Below, piece by piece: positions 26,381 through 38,197 of a DNA stretch of 60,000 bases; within the stretch, counting starts at the first letter, position 1, and each line of letters opens with the position of its first letter. The position numbers and the translations under genes are program-made. The notes beneath the pieces are model-generated. The model searched no databases and had not been told where the DNA came from. It worked only from the letters and a program-made list of their open reading frames with translations. The DNA is taken from assembly GCF_029227915.1 (NCBI RefSeq), contig NC_079886.1:18454501-18514500 (forward strand), in the 5' to 3' direction. Origin of the DNA: Hydractinia symbiolongicarpus. Taxonomy: Eukaryota; Cnidaria; Hydrozoa; Anthoathecata; Hydractiniidae.

Positions 26381-29300
26381 ATGGAAGCTTTTGCAGAATT
26401 AAAAGAAGATTTAAAAGCAACTGAAGGATATCTCATTGACAATTGGTTTGAAGATGCCAAAGAAAAAATTGCAGAGAACCATCAAAATGAAAGTGAATAT
26501 GTGAAAAATGCCAGTGGTAATTTTTTTTGCAAGTTCATAACCTCTTTAAAATATTGTTAGTTTTTTTAACATGACACAGCATTGTCAAGCAGTTATCTCA
26601 TTGTTGTAAGAATGCTAGCCTACAGGACAATTATACAATGAATGTAAAAAATGAAATGCCTTTTGCATCTCAAGTTTTTTGGGTCACTGGAGCATGCACA
26701 GTTTCTTCTTTTTGTTTGAAGACTATCACAAAACCAAATTGACTTAAATAAAATAATTTGCACAGAGAAATGATTGAGCTTGCTTTTCTTAAAGGTTTGC
26801 ACAACTCAATGATATACCAATTTTAATATTTAGAACAAATCTCGAATCTTCGCAAAGAAGTTCAGAAGTACACACAAAAAGAGAAAGAGTTAGATTGTAC
26901 GTATGCATTGGTTATATCATAGAGAATGTCTAAGTTTTCTGTGTTTTTCTCATGTGTATTTAAAATTGCTACATTGTGCAGTATGAAACCCTTAGTCAAA
27001 TGAAACCTTGGTGTAGCTCTGTGTAAATTTTTACCTTAGAATTTGTATTTTGCAGTACGAATGTTCACCTCCAGTACGGAAGGTCTTGGGTTCAAACCAC
27101 GACCAAGTCATGCCAGAGACTATAAAAAATCTGAATCTATCCTTTCTGCTTAACGTCCAGCGTGAGAATAGGATTGATATCTTAGCCTGTGGTCTAGTTG
27201 AGTGGTTGTTGTGCTTGTGCGCCTTCTGGAGCTCAAATGGGAGCTTTAAATGCACTAGGACCCCTTTGTAGGGCCCTTATTGATAACAGTTCCTATAAAA
27301 ACTGAAGAGGTTAACAACAGCTTTTTTATATTTAAGTGTCATCAGAACAAAAAACAGCTGTTGAAAATTTAACTAACGAATTGAACAGATTGTTGATCGC
27401 TAGTGAAGAACAAGTGTCGATAGCCAGCAAAGAACAAGAAAATGTAAAAAGCATGGAAGAGGGGAACGTAAAAATGGAACAGAGTATGTATGCATATATT
27501 GTCTTAAAAATTACATTGTTCAAAGGGGCATGCTTAGCCGTCTCGGGGACTCAAGTTAACCCCTGTGATATTATGACTTATGGCTAGGCATTAATATTTG
27601 TTAAACAAAGAAATTTTCACTGAAAAATAAGACGACATATATACAGGTGCCTTTTTTTCTAAGAAACCTATAGTAATGGGCTTAGTTTAGAAGTTTCTTT
27701 TTTTTATTAATACACTTGAAAATAGTAATGTTTACCATGCTGTGACCAATTTCTTTATTTACCTTTAAAGCATTCATTGGGAAAATTTTTGTCCTAACTT
27801 TGTTACCCAATTTGAGATTTTGTTTTCTATGCTTTTTCCTATAATTTTCTGCAACACGTTTTCGTTGAGCTTGACCAATGTGACCAAAAAAAACTATTAT
27901 GTTCAATTATTGATTACTTTTTTAGGTACTGCTTTCTTGGCCTAAAATTGATGTTTTCAGTAGTTTATACCAGCTTGTTCATATTTTAGTATTTTTGTAA
28001 AGTTTTTTTTGTAGTGGTGTTAATGTAATTATTTTTGTTAATTATTATTTTGTTAATTATGTAGGTCTTCAAGAAAAAGAATCAAAAGTTGATACGAAGC
28101 TGGAAAAATTGGAAAAGGGAAAGCGTTTCTTTGAAGAAAATTTACAGTTAAAATTAGAAATATTTCCAGGTATTTGTGTGTTTTTAACATTTTCTACCGG
28201 TAGCTGTTAGATCTTATGTTGTCACTTACCAAATCTAAGTGTTTCACATATTTTGGCTTGGTTTGCGATTTGAAAAAAATTCACAAGAGCAGACAAAAAT
28301 TATAGATATGTAATTAAATGCCGTTTAACAACTCCTCCATTACCAGCCGAATAAATGACGTAATTAAAATAGCTCTTTTCAGTTCAGTTTACATGCTTGC
28401 CAAGAATCAAAGTCATAGATGATATAAATAACTCGTGCCAAATTAACCTGCGTTAAGAATGGAGAATGGGTCTATTTCTGATACATACAACGTCACGTGG
28501 AATCAGTGTGTATTAGTGATTACGAATGTGTTAATCATGCGTTGGTCATAAGTAGTTCATGTTATATGGCTCGTGTGTGTGTGTGTGTGTGTGTTCTGTC
28601 CCATTTTTGTTTCAGTGCTGAACAGTAGTAAAAAACATTGGTGAATCTTATTTTTCATTTTCATCAGAGAATGTTTCACCCCGATCGGACCTTAAATCAT
28701 GACGGGCAAGTATAATCCGTGTTAGTCATATTGAAAAGAACTACAGACAGGCTGTAGTTATAAGCTTGTTTACATATAGAAAATACGCCGCTTTTTTCAG
28801 CCCTAGACAATTAGGGGTTCAAGTACTGTCATAACTAAATAGAGATCGAGATGGTTGTTTTTGTAATTATGCGACCGTATTTTAATGAGATTAACTTCTT
28901 GAATTTATTTGTCATTTTTAGATTCGCATTTGAAATTTAACTTCACCTGCATAGATGAAGCTGATGTAGATCGAATATTTTCATTTTCGTTAAAAGTTAT
29001 TGGAACTCCAGGAATTTATAAAGGTCAGTTATTTTGTCAATTAGCGAATTAAAATCAATATAATAATTTTTCAAGACTAGTTACGTATCATTAGCAATAA
29101 TTTATGCAAGTTATAAGTCTGAACAGATTAAAATGGTCGGTATGTTAGTATTATTCCGCAAAAAAATTTGTCCGGTTTAGGTTTTATTATGTAATATAAT
29201 TTTATAAGAATCAATCTCACAATAGAAAATAAAAAATTTAGAGTTTGCTTATTAGGGGGAAATGATTGGTACAAAAATTACTTCATAGCAAAACAACCTT

Positions 29301-31920
29301 ACAATAGGATTATTTCGCACAATTAAGAAAAATCGTTAGCCCGTGGAAAATCCACGGGTTTGCCCGTCGCAGCTAAGCTACCATTTTGTGTGACAGACAG
29401 ACAGACGGACAGACGTATACGGGCATTATAATATAGATTTTTGCGGTAGAATTTTTAGCGAGATAAAAAGAAAAGAATATACAGAATCTGCAACAGATTT
29501 TTGCTAGCGAGTCACTTCTTGAATCATTTTGTTGCTATTACAGACGTTTATAAAATAAAATTCTTCAGGAAAAACTAAAAAATATGCACCTATTTATGTC
29601 ATGTTTTGACTAAGATATCCAATGAAAAAGACCGTAATAATTTGTAGTCTGTTAAAATACTTACTTGCGAATTTTACAATAAATTTTAAGGATATTTTGC
29701 AGAAAGCAAATATTGTTCTTAGAAAGCACTACAGTAGACTCCCGGTTATTCAAACCTGCACTTATTCAAAATTCTCGGTTATTCGAAGCGATTTTCATTC
29801 CCCTTGAATTTTCTAACTCGTTTTAGAGTAAATCTCTCTCAGTTATTCAAACTTCAGTTATTCGAAAATTCGTTTATTCGAAGTGGTTTTCTAACCCCCT
29901 TGGCTCAATATTCTCTCAGTTATTCAAAATTCTTGACAATAGCTGGAGTAAAAGTGAGAATTTTCAACTTCAAACACTTTTTATAAAAGAAAACTAGTCT
30001 TTATTCCTAAAAATAAAACTATGTACGAAGCAATTTTTTTTAAAAGTTGAATGCTTTCACCATTTCCAGAAAATTCAAGCAAACAAGGGATTCGCATTCC
30101 TTTGTCATCACCCATATTTATCGCCTTACCTGTGACTTTTACAAAACAACTATTCAATGGATCTGATCTTAGGAAGTAAAATATAGTCTTTGTATATTTT
30201 CTACTTAGTCCCTTTGGTAAGTGACCCACTACGTTATTCTCCTTGTCGTCAAGGACAGCCACAGCATATAAATATGTATATAATATGTATATATATAAAT
30301 GTAACCAGCACTTTACCGAGGGCAAAAAGCAAACTTTTATTGAAAACTATTTCACAAACACTTCATAAGAATATAGATATGAAGAATGGTTATTGTTGAT
30401 GTTTGTTTTACGTAAACATTATATTCGTATATTTTAACGTTTGAAACACTCGTTGCGTTTAAAACTGTAGAGTAGAAACTTGATATGACTACTTTTTTTA
30501 TTCAAATCCCTCCAAAAAATCCGTCAGAGTGAAAATTGGACCAAAATAAGAAAATTTTCAGTTATTCAAAAATTCGGTTTTTTGAAGTAAATTCCTATCC
30601 CCCGTGGAGCTTCGAATAACCGGGAGTCTACTGTATTTGGATCGCCTATAATAATATGGAAGTTATGTCCGTCTGCGCCCCCCAAAGTTGATCTCTTATT
30701 TTCCACTGAATTTGCCGACCGAGTTATGTCCAATTTCTTAATTTTTCTGTGGTTACAGCGCGTCGTCAATGCATTTAGACTTACGTCAATGCCTTTAATA
30801 TGATTGGTGAAGTTATTGCATTGCAATTATAACTTTGAGGGCAAATAACTTGAAACAAGGTAATGACGTCAGTCATTTTTTACCGCGTGAGAAACTAGGG
30901 ACAACCTGGGACCAAATTTAATAAGTTTCCTAACCCTGAGTGCCCGAATCAATTTCGAAATCGACGGGTTGATGACGTCATTAAAACGCCTTTAAACCCC
31001 AATATCTCTTCAACCGTTGGACAAAAGTACTGGCAACGGGTATACAAATTTCTTTGGTGGGTATTGGCTGACGTGGGCAAAATTTTTAAACCTTATATCT
31101 CCACGTTCGTCGAAAACATACGATCCTTTACATTATTTTGCTCAGTATTTCAACCTCTACACATTACAGTAAAATAAATAAAAATACTAAAAACAAATTA
31201 AAAGTAAATTAAAGTAGAACAAAATTAAAGTAAACAGAAAAGAAATTATTAAAATAAAAACGTAGTTTTAAACTGCCAACAGAAATATCGTCTTATTTCG
31301 GGCGAATTTTGCTTCCTATTTCAATAAAAAGCCGGTAAAAATAATCAGTTGGTAAAATTGATTGTGCCGTCAGTGAGTCAAGAAATTGGACACCTGATTG
31401 ATAGTTAAAAGATCTTAGTAGTAGCAAGTTCCTAACTAACCCTGTGACTTTTTTACTAACTGGAAAAACATGAAAATACACTTAATTTATCAACAGTTGG
31501 TTGTTTTGTTTTGTGAAAGCCTTCATTAAGCTTATGAATCCGATAAAAGAAACATCTTTAACTGAAAACGGAACAAAATTGCACCATGTTAATACCAAAC
31601 AGGCTGAAAAGAAGGTTTGTAGTCAAATAAAATTTTAGGAAAGAGGGGGACTTAGTTGTTGACTCTTCAAATTAGTGACTTTCCCTGATACTGTTCCTGT
31701 CAAAGAAAGAGATGCCTATTTTAAAGAAATTTTCCGAAAAATAAAAAATAAAAAAAAATCGAGCAGTAAAGCAATATTCATTACTGTGTATGCATTTATA
31801 GTTATAGATTGTTGTCCGCCAATCAAAGATGTCGACATATTGCTAGCAGAGTTGAACAAGAGCAATGACCTGAAAGGATTTTTATGCAAAATGAGAAAAG
31901 GCTTTAAAGGTTGTCTATAA
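26381..31920 (+). CDS. SPC25: Kinetochore protein SPC25 (6 exons)
   Basis: Spc25 pairs with Spc24 in the NDC80 complex, anchoring it to the inner kinetochore. Exons: 26381-26516, 26834-26896, 27337-27483, 28065-28169, 28922-29023, 31802-31920 (TAA). They total 672 nt (223 codons plus stop), almost exactly the usual length of about 224. Phases match at every junction. The N-terminal two thirds is heptad-like coiled coil. The C-terminal globular RWD-like part contains L-K-F-N-F-T-C-I-D, F-S-F-S-L-K-V, and in the last exon L-N-K-S-N-D-L-K-G-F-L-C-K-M-R-K-G-F, resembling the F-L-x-x-V-R-K-A-F end of vertebrate Spc25. The last intron is 2.8 kb and holds a pogo-like element. The final exon lies inside a 4-kb tandem duplication. 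Confidence 0.9.
27060..27310 (+). mobile_element. SINE-like repeat, copy 2, in SPC25 intron 2
   Basis: Has a B-box-like GGGTTCAAACCACGACC followed by the GTCATGCCAGAGAC, TATCCTTTCTGCTTAACGTC and GGGAGCTTTAAATGCAC blocks shared with 20195-20430. It interrupts an intron and does not touch exons. Confidence 0.6.
28571..28594. repeat. (GT)n microsatellite
   Basis: An uninterrupted run of about eleven GT dinucleotides in SPC25 intron 4. Confidence 0.9.
29338..29440. repeat. dispersed repeat with CCCGTGG/CCACGGG hairpin and GACAGACA tract
   Basis: CCCGTGGAAAATCCACGGG forms a 7-bp stem, followed by CCCGTCGCAGC, then (GACA)n and a TATACGGGCATTATAATATAG tail. The layout looks like a transposon 3' end. 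Confidence 0.45.
29732..30633. mobile_element. pogo/Tigger-like nonautonomous element with TA duplication
   Basis: Begins CAGTAGACTCCCGGTTATTC and ends with the inverted partner GAATAACCGGGAGTCTACTG, flanked by TA at 29730-29731 and 30634-30635. Subterminal TTATTCGAA/TTATTCAAA words are repeated near both ends. The terminus matches the Tigger/pogo style. No transposase is present; the interior holds an unrelated minus-strand open frame (separate entry). The right two thirds (from 30034) is duplicated at 34044-34644. Confidence 0.8.
29981..30325 (-). pseudogene. captured host-domain fragment inside the pogo-like element
   Basis: The reverse frame carries an ordered protein-like segment: A-V-A-V-L-D-D, then V-V-G-H-L-P-K-G-L-S, then F-V-K-V-T-G-K and G-M-R-I-P-C-L-L-E-F-S-G. 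This resembles a small uncharacterised domain I associate with many cnidarian ORFs (a V-G-H-x-P-x-x-I-S core followed by a V-T-G...I-P-C...F-x-G end). Within a 902-bp nonautonomous element it looks like a transduplicated exon or short gene. Its relation to any named domain is not established. A second copy truncated at one end is at 34044-34335. Confidence 0.4.
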
Positions 31921-32185
31921 ATAAATATAATAAATAATGTAAATAATAAAATTGTGATTGGACCAAATTTTGTGTTTTATCTAATTCGATTCTTCTGTAT
32001 AACTATAATTTACACAGGATCTCCTCAATCTGGTCCTGTTAGATACAAAACTGAAACTTCAGATCTTAGACATTTTAGGGGCACTCCGTTAAGCATGCTA
32101 AAGTAATTAAAAAAATATGTCAGGCACGTCCATATGAAAGTCCGTAAGCTTGAAAAGTTATTTACATCAGTTTTAATGTCAAAAT
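31921..32185. other. host/Polinton junction region
   Basis: Follows the SPC25 stop. It has AATAAATATAATAAATAAT polyadenylation-like sequence and then no recognisable gene until polymerase-like sequence begins near 32190. The exact left end of element B is not visible; no inverted repeat matching the A termini is here, so B is truncated on this side. The same sequence recurs at 35932-36196. Confidence 0.5.
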
Positions 32186-33999
32186 AAAGGTACCACTTGG
32201 AGGTATGGGGTACGGTGATGGGGAAAAGTACAAGACAATAGAGATCAGGTTCATAGATTCCTGTCGATTCATGGCATCATCACTGGACGGATCAGGTAAA
32301 GGCGAACGTATCATCAATGGCAAAGTTCATTGACAAAGATGATACCTTCAGGGTGATGCTTCGAAAAGGTGTGTAACCCTATGAGTACATGGATGGATGG
32401 CAGCGATTCGAGGAGTTGGAGCTACCTCCCAGGAATGCGTTATATAACAAGCTGAATATGAAGAACATCAGCGACAGGGACTATACCTATGCAAAAGAGG
32501 CATGGGATATCATTACCCCAGAGGGTGATAATGTTACTATGGGCGACTACCATGACATATACCTGACCATAGACGTCCTACTGTTGGCCGACGTATTCAA
32601 GACATTTCGAGGCGTCTGCTTGGACAATTACAGCCTTGATCCCGTCCATTTCTACTCTGCACCCAGGTTGGCATGGAAGGCAGCACTTAAATTTACCGGG
32701 ATCAAGTTAGAACTCCTTACCGACCTCGGCATGCTATTGATGTTCGAAAAAGGTATTCGAGGAGGTATAACACATACCGTACACCGGTATGGCAAGGCCA
32801 AAAACAAGTACATGGGAGAGCAGTACGATCCAGAGGTTGAATCCTCCTACCTGCAGTACCTCGACGCGAATAACTTGTATGGATTGGGAATGCGTCAAGA
32901 CAATGTTGCAATGTTGAGGCATTCACCGAAAGGCGGGTCGGGAAGCTCGTTGATGACAATAGGCATGGGTACATCTTGAAGGTTGATATTGACTATCCAA
33001 GAGAGTTACATGACAAGCATAACGAGCTGCCGTTCCTACCCGAACGCAGGACGGTCCACAAGGTCGAGAAATTAGTATCGAATTTGGAGGACAAGCATAA
33101 ATATGTGGTGCATATCAGGGCACTTCACGAGGCTTTAAAAAATGGGCTTAAATTGAAGAAAGTGCGCAGAGTGATCTGATTCAATCAAAAAGCATGACTA
33201 AAGGGCTATATCGATCACAACACGAGGCTGAGAACAAACGCCAAAAACGAGTTCGAAAAGGATTTCTATAAGCTGATGATTTTAAGTGTTTTAAGTGGCA
33301 AAACGATGGAGAAAATTAAAAATCACCGCAATATCCAGCTGGTCACCAACGAAGACAAGTATACGAAGCTTGTAATAAAGCCACATTTTAAGGGTGTATA
33401 TAGGCCAGGCCATCCTTGACATGTCCAAAATGGTAATGTATGAGTTCCATTACGATTTCGTGCAACCAAAATATGGTAGCAAATTACAGCTCTGCTACAT
33501 GGACACAGACAGCTTCGTTTACGATATACGAACGGAGGACTTCTACAGGGATATCGCCGACGATGTTGAGGCACGCTTCGATACAAGTGCGTATAATGCG
33601 GATGATGGAAGGCCTCTCCCTATAGGCAAAAACAAGAAAGTGGTAGGCTTGATGAAGGACGAATTAGAAGGCAAAATCATGACAGAGTTCATCACCCTGA
33701 GAGCTAAACTTTACGCCCATAGGAGCCTTAACAAGGAGGGCGGTGACAGGAAAGCCAAGGGCGTCAAAAGATGCGTAACCAAGAAGTCGATAACCTTCGA
33801 TGAATACCGGCAGTGTCTGGAAGAGGGCGTTGATGTCTACAAAAGCTAGGTCTTGATTCAAAACAAGGGGCATCAGGTATATACCCACGAGATATCGAAG
33901 TTGGCACTCAACAGGGCAGATGACAAACGGATCGTGCAATCCGACCAGATGACAACGCTGACCAGAGGTCATTACCGCCTAGTGCCCACCCGGGAATAA
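32186..33999 (+). pseudogene. DNA polymerase B (family B_2, Polinton/viral type), element B copy 1
   Basis: A C-terminal polymerase remnant. It starts in exonuclease-type sequence (I-R-F-I-D-S-C-R-F-M-A-S-S-L-D near 32245), has an in-frame TAA before P-Y-E-Y-M-D-G-W at about 32367, then a long open stretch with Y-L-D-A-N-N-L-Y-G (polymerase motif A region, about 32855-32885). Frame changes near 32970 and 33180 follow, then [10 protein letters not shown] (about 33247). A short deletion or frame change near 33385 precedes Y-M-D-T-D-S (motif C, 33496-33513). An in-frame TAG lies at 33847 and the final TAA at 33997-33999. The N-terminal priming region is absent. It cannot make an intact enzyme. 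It is clearly a different polymerase lineage from the one in element A. Confidence 0.88.
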
Positions 34000-34000
34000 A

Positions 34001-34043
34001 ATGGAGGTGTGCACACTAATCGCCATACTCCTTCCCTATGCTC
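34001..34043 (+). pseudogene. start of membrane-protein gene, cut by duplication breakpoint
   Basis: ATG at 34001 and about 14 codons identical to the gene starting at 38012. The copy ends in the T-run where duplication copy 2 begins. Confidence 0.8.
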
Positions 34044-35812
34044 TTTTTTTTAAAAGTTGAATGCTTTCACCATTTCCAGAAAATTCAAGCAAACAAGGGA
34101 TTCGCATTCCTTTGTCATCACCCATATTTATCGCCTTACCTGTGACTTTTACAAAACAACTATTCAATGGATCTGATCTTAGGAAGTAAAATATAGTCTT
34201 TGTATATTTTCTACTTAGTCCCTTTGGTAAGTGACCCACTACGTTATTCTCCTTGTCGTCAAGGACAGCCACAGCATATAAATATGTATATAATATGTAT
34301 ATATATAAATGTAACCAGCACTTTACCGAGGGCAAAAAGCAAACTTTTATTGAAAACTATTTCACAAACACTTCATAAGAATATAGATATGAAGAATGGT
34401 TATTGTTGATGTTTGTTTTACGTAAACATTATATTCGTATATTTTAACGTTTGAAACACTCGTTGCGTTTAAAACTGTAGAGTAGAAACTTGATATGACT
34501 ACTTTTTTTATTCAAATCCCTCCAAAAAATCCGTCAGAGTGAAAATTGGACCAAAATAAGAAAATTTTCAGTTATTCAAAAATTCGGTTTTTTGAAGTAA
34601 ATTCCTATCCCCCGTGGAGCTTCGAATAACCGGGAGTCTACTGTATTTGGATCGCCTATAATAATATGGAAGTTATGTCCGTCTGCGCCCCCCCAAAGTT
34701 GATCTCTTATTTTCCACTGAATTTGCCGACCGAGTTATGTCCAATTTCTTAATTTTTCTGTGGTTACAGCGCGTCGTCAATGCATTTAGACTTACGTCAA
34801 TGCCTTTAATATGATTGGTGAAGTTATTGCATTGCAATTATAACTTTGAGGGCAAATAACTTGAAACAAGGTAATGACGTCAGTCATTTTTTACCGCGTG
34901 AGAAACTAGGGACAACCTGGGACCAAATTTAATAAGTTTCCTAACCCTGAGTGCCCGAATCAATTTCGAAATCGACGGGTTGATGACGTCATTAAAACGC
35001 CTTTAAACCCCAATATCTCTTCAACCGTTGGACAAAAGTACTGGCAACGGGTATACAAATTTCTTTGGTGGGTATTGGCTGACGTGGGCAAAATTTTTAA
35101 ACCTTATATCTCCACGTTCGTCGAAAACATACGATCCTTTACATTATTTTGCTCAGTATTTCAACCTCTACACATTACAGTAAAATAAATAAAAATACTA
35201 AAAACAAATTAAAAGTAAATTAAAGTAGAACAAAATTAAAGTAAACAGAAAAGAAATTATTAAAATAAAAACGTAGTTTTAAACTGCCAACAGAAATATC
35301 GTCTTATTTCGGGCGAATTTTGCTTCCTATTTCAATAAAAAGCCGGTAAAAATAATCAGTTGGTAAAATTGATTGTGCCGTCAGTGAGTCAAGAAATTGG
35401 ACACCTGATTGATAGTTAAAAGATCTTAGTAGTAGCAAGTTCCTAACTAGCCCTGTGACTTTTTTACTAACTGGAAAAACATGAAAATACACTTAATTTA
35501 TCAACAGTTGGTTGTTTTGTTTTGTGAAAGCCTTCATTAAGCTTATGAATCCGATAAAAGAAACATCTTTAACTGAAAACGGAACAAAATTGCACCATGT
35601 TAATACCAAACAGGCTGAAAAGAAGGTTTGTAGTCAAATAAAATTTTAGGAAAGAGGGGGACTTAGTTGTTGACTCTTCAAATTAGTGACTTTCCCTGAT
35701 ACTGTTCCTGTCAAAGAAAGAGATGCCTATTTTAAAGAAATTTTCCGAAAAATAAAAAATAAAAAAAAATCGAGCAGTAAAGCAATATTCATTACTGTGT
35801 ATGCATTTATAG

Positions 35813-35931
35813 TTATAGATTGTTGTCCGCCAATCAAAGATGTCGACATATTGCTAGCAGAGTTGAACAAGAGCAATGACCTGAAAGGATTTTTATGCAA
35901 AATGAGAAAAGGCTTTAAAGGTTGTCTATAA
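35813..35931 (+). pseudogene. duplicated terminal exon of SPC25
   Basis: Identical to the last coding exon at 31802-31920, with its acceptor AG. It lies about 4 kb downstream of the true gene end and has no partner exons, so it is an orphan exon. It could only be used by splicing over the first copy. Confidence 0.9.
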
Positions 35932-36196
35932 ATAAATATAATAAATAATGTAAATAATAAAATTGTGATTGGACCAAATTTTGTGTTTTATCTAATTCGA
36001 TTCTTCTGTATAACTATAATTTACACAGGATCTCCTCAATCTGGTCCTGTTAGATACAAAACTGAAACTTCAGATCTTAGACATTTTAGGGGCACTCCGT
36101 TAAGCATGCTAAAGTAATTAAAAAAATATGTCAGGCACGTCCATATGAAAGTCCGTAAGCTTGAAAAGTTATTTACATCAGTTTTAATGTCAAAAT

Positions 36197-38010
36197 AAAG
36201 GTACCACTTGGAGGTATGGGGTACGGTGATGGGGAAAAGTACAAGACAATAGAGATCAGGTTCATAGATTCCTGTCGATTCATGGCATCATCACTGGACG
36301 GATCAGGTAAAGGCGAACGTATCATCAATGGCAAAGTTCATTGACAAAGATGATACCTTCAGGGTGATGCTTCGAAAAGGTGTGTAACCCTATGAGTACA
36401 TGGATGGATGGCAGCGATTCGAGGAGTTGGAGCTACCTCCCAGGAATGCGTTATATAACAAGCTGAATATGAAGAACATCAGCGACAGGGACTATACCTA
36501 TGCAAAAGAGGCATGGGATATCATTACCCCAGAGGGTGATAATGTTACTATGGGCGACTACCATGACATATACCTGACCATAGACGTCCTACTGTTGGCC
36601 GACGTATTCAAGACATTTCGAGGCGTCTGCTTGGACAATTACAGCCTTGATCCCGTCCATTTCTACTCTGCACCCAGGTTGGCATGGAAGGCAGCACTTA
36701 AATTTACCGGGATCAAGTTAGAACTCCTTACCGACCTCGGCATGCTATTGATGTTCGAAAAAGGTATTCGAGGAGGTATAACACATACCGTACACCGGTA
36801 TGGCAAGGCCAAAAACAAGTACATGGGAGAGCAGTACGATCCAGAGGTTGAATCCTCCTACCTGCAGTACCTCGACGCGAATAACTTGTATGGATTGGGA
36901 ATGCGTCAAGACAATGTTGCAATGTTGAGGCATTCACCGAAAGGCGGGTCGGGAAGCTCGTTGATGACAATAGGCATGGGTACATCTTGAAGGTTGATAT
37001 TGACTATCCAAGAGAGTTACATGACAAGCATAACGAGCTGCCGTTCCTACCCGAACGCAGGACGGTCCACAAGGTCGAGAAATTAGTATCGAATTTGGAG
37101 GACAAGCATAAATATGTGGTGCATATCAGGGCACTTCACGAGGCTTTAAAAAATGGGCTTAAATTGAAGAAAGTGCGCAGAGTGATCTGATTCAATCAAA
37201 AAGCATGACTAAAGGGCTATATCGATCACAACACGAGGCTGAGAACAAACGCCAAAAACGAGTTCGAAAAGGATTTCTATAAGCTGATGATTTTAAGTGT
37301 TTTAAGTGGCAAAACGATGGAGAAAATTAAAAATCACCGCAATATCCAGCTGGTCACCAACGAAGACAAGTATACGAAGCTTGTAATAAAGCCACATTTT
37401 AAGGGTGTATATAGGCCAGGCCATCCTTGACATGTCCAAAATGGTAATGTATGAGTTCCATTACGATTTCGTGCAACCAAAATATGGTAGCAAATTACAG
37501 CTCTGCTACATGGACACAGACAGCTTCGTTTACGATATACGAACGGAGGACTTCTACAGGGATATCGCCGACGATGTTGAGGCACGCTTCGATACAAGTG
37601 CGTATAATGCGGATGATGGAAGGCCTCTCCCTATAGGCAAAAACAAGAAAGTGGTAGGCTTGATGAAGGACGAATTAGAAGGCAAAATCATGACAGAGTT
37701 CATCACCCTGAGAGCTAAACTTTACGCCCATAGGAGCCTTAACAAGGAGGGCGGTGACAGGAAAGCCAAGGGCGTCAAAAGATGCGTAACCAAGAAGTCG
37801 ATAACCTTCGATGAATACCGGCAGTGTCTGGAAGAGGGCGTTGATGTCTACAAAAGCTAGGTCTTGATTCAAAACAAGGGGCATCAGGTATATACCCACG
37901 AGATATCGAAGTTGGCACTCAACAGGGCAGATGACAAACGGATCGTGCAATCCGACCAGATGACAACGCTGACCAGAGGCCATTACCGCCTAGTGCCCAC
38001 CCGGGAATAA
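36197..38010 (+). pseudogene. DNA polymerase B remnant, element B copy 2
   Basis: Same sequence and same lesions as 32186-33999 (TAA near 36378, TAG near 37858, Y-M-D-T-D-S at 37507-37524, final TAA 38008-38010). Sharing every disabling change shows that decay came before the duplication. It is followed one base later by the ATG of the membrane-protein gene at 38012. Confidence 0.88.
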
Positions 38011-38011
38011 A

Positions 38012-38196
38012 ATGGAGGTGTGCACACTAATCGCCATACTCCTTCCCTATGCTCTGATTGCCTATGTACTTTTCCGATATCGACTATTAATAAAGAGAAT
38101 GAGTCAGCTTGCAGAAGTATTCGATACGGCCACCTCTGCGGAATATGAACATGTAGAGCCTTCAATAATAAACGTCAAATTTTAAAGGAGCCCGTA
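38012..38196 (+). pseudogene. element B small membrane protein, 5' part, split by element A
   Basis: Preceded by GGGAATAAAATG. The protein starts with a hydrophobic segment (T-L-I-A-I-L-L-P-Y-A-L-I), then F-R-Y-R and V-F-D, and after a frame change N-N-K-R-Q-I-L-K-E-P. The intact relative in element A (48691-49290, minus) has L-L-I-A-V-L-L-P, F-R-Y-R, I-F-D and N-K-R-Q-V-L-K-D in the same order. The match stops at 38196 where A's inverted repeat begins and resumes at 54147 with R-K-G-K-G-Y-L-L-P-K-K. Confidence 0.8.
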
Positions 38197-38197
38197 C

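Larger units (their letters stand above)
30034..34043. repeat. 4,010-bp tandem duplication, copy 1
   Basis: Identical to 34044-38054 apart from three visible differences: an extra C in a C-run at about 34687, A/G at about 31437 versus 35448, and T/C at about 33969 versus 37980. The left edge is in a T-run inside the pogo-like element. The right edge is the same T-run junction (CTC then Ts) inside element B's membrane-protein gene. It contains the last exon of SPC25 and the B polymerase remnant. Confidence 0.95.
34044..38054. repeat. 4,011-bp tandem duplication, copy 2
   Basis: Second copy of 30034-34043. It begins inside the pogo-like element (the right part, with its CTACTG terminus at about 34644) and contains a second SPC25 terminal exon and a second B polymerase remnant. 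It passes without a break into the rest of element B at 38055. Confidence 0.95.
32186..38196 (+). mobile_element. Polinton-like element B, left part (5'-truncated, internally duplicated)
   Basis: Contains the B polymerase remnant (twice because of the tandem duplication) and the first half of B's small membrane-protein gene, and stops where element A begins. The continuation is at 54147-60000. B lacks a left inverted repeat in this window. Confidence 0.75.

Noticed and set aside
32717-32974. Minus-strand open frames opposite the polymerase remnant
   Set aside because: They are shadows of the plus-strand polymerase sequence and repeat identically in the second copy.
30034-38054. Direct repeats as LTRs of a retrotransposon
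   Set aside because: The repeats are adjacent with nothing between and contain a host exon and a polymerase B remnant. There is no primer-binding site, polypurine tract or reverse transcriptase.
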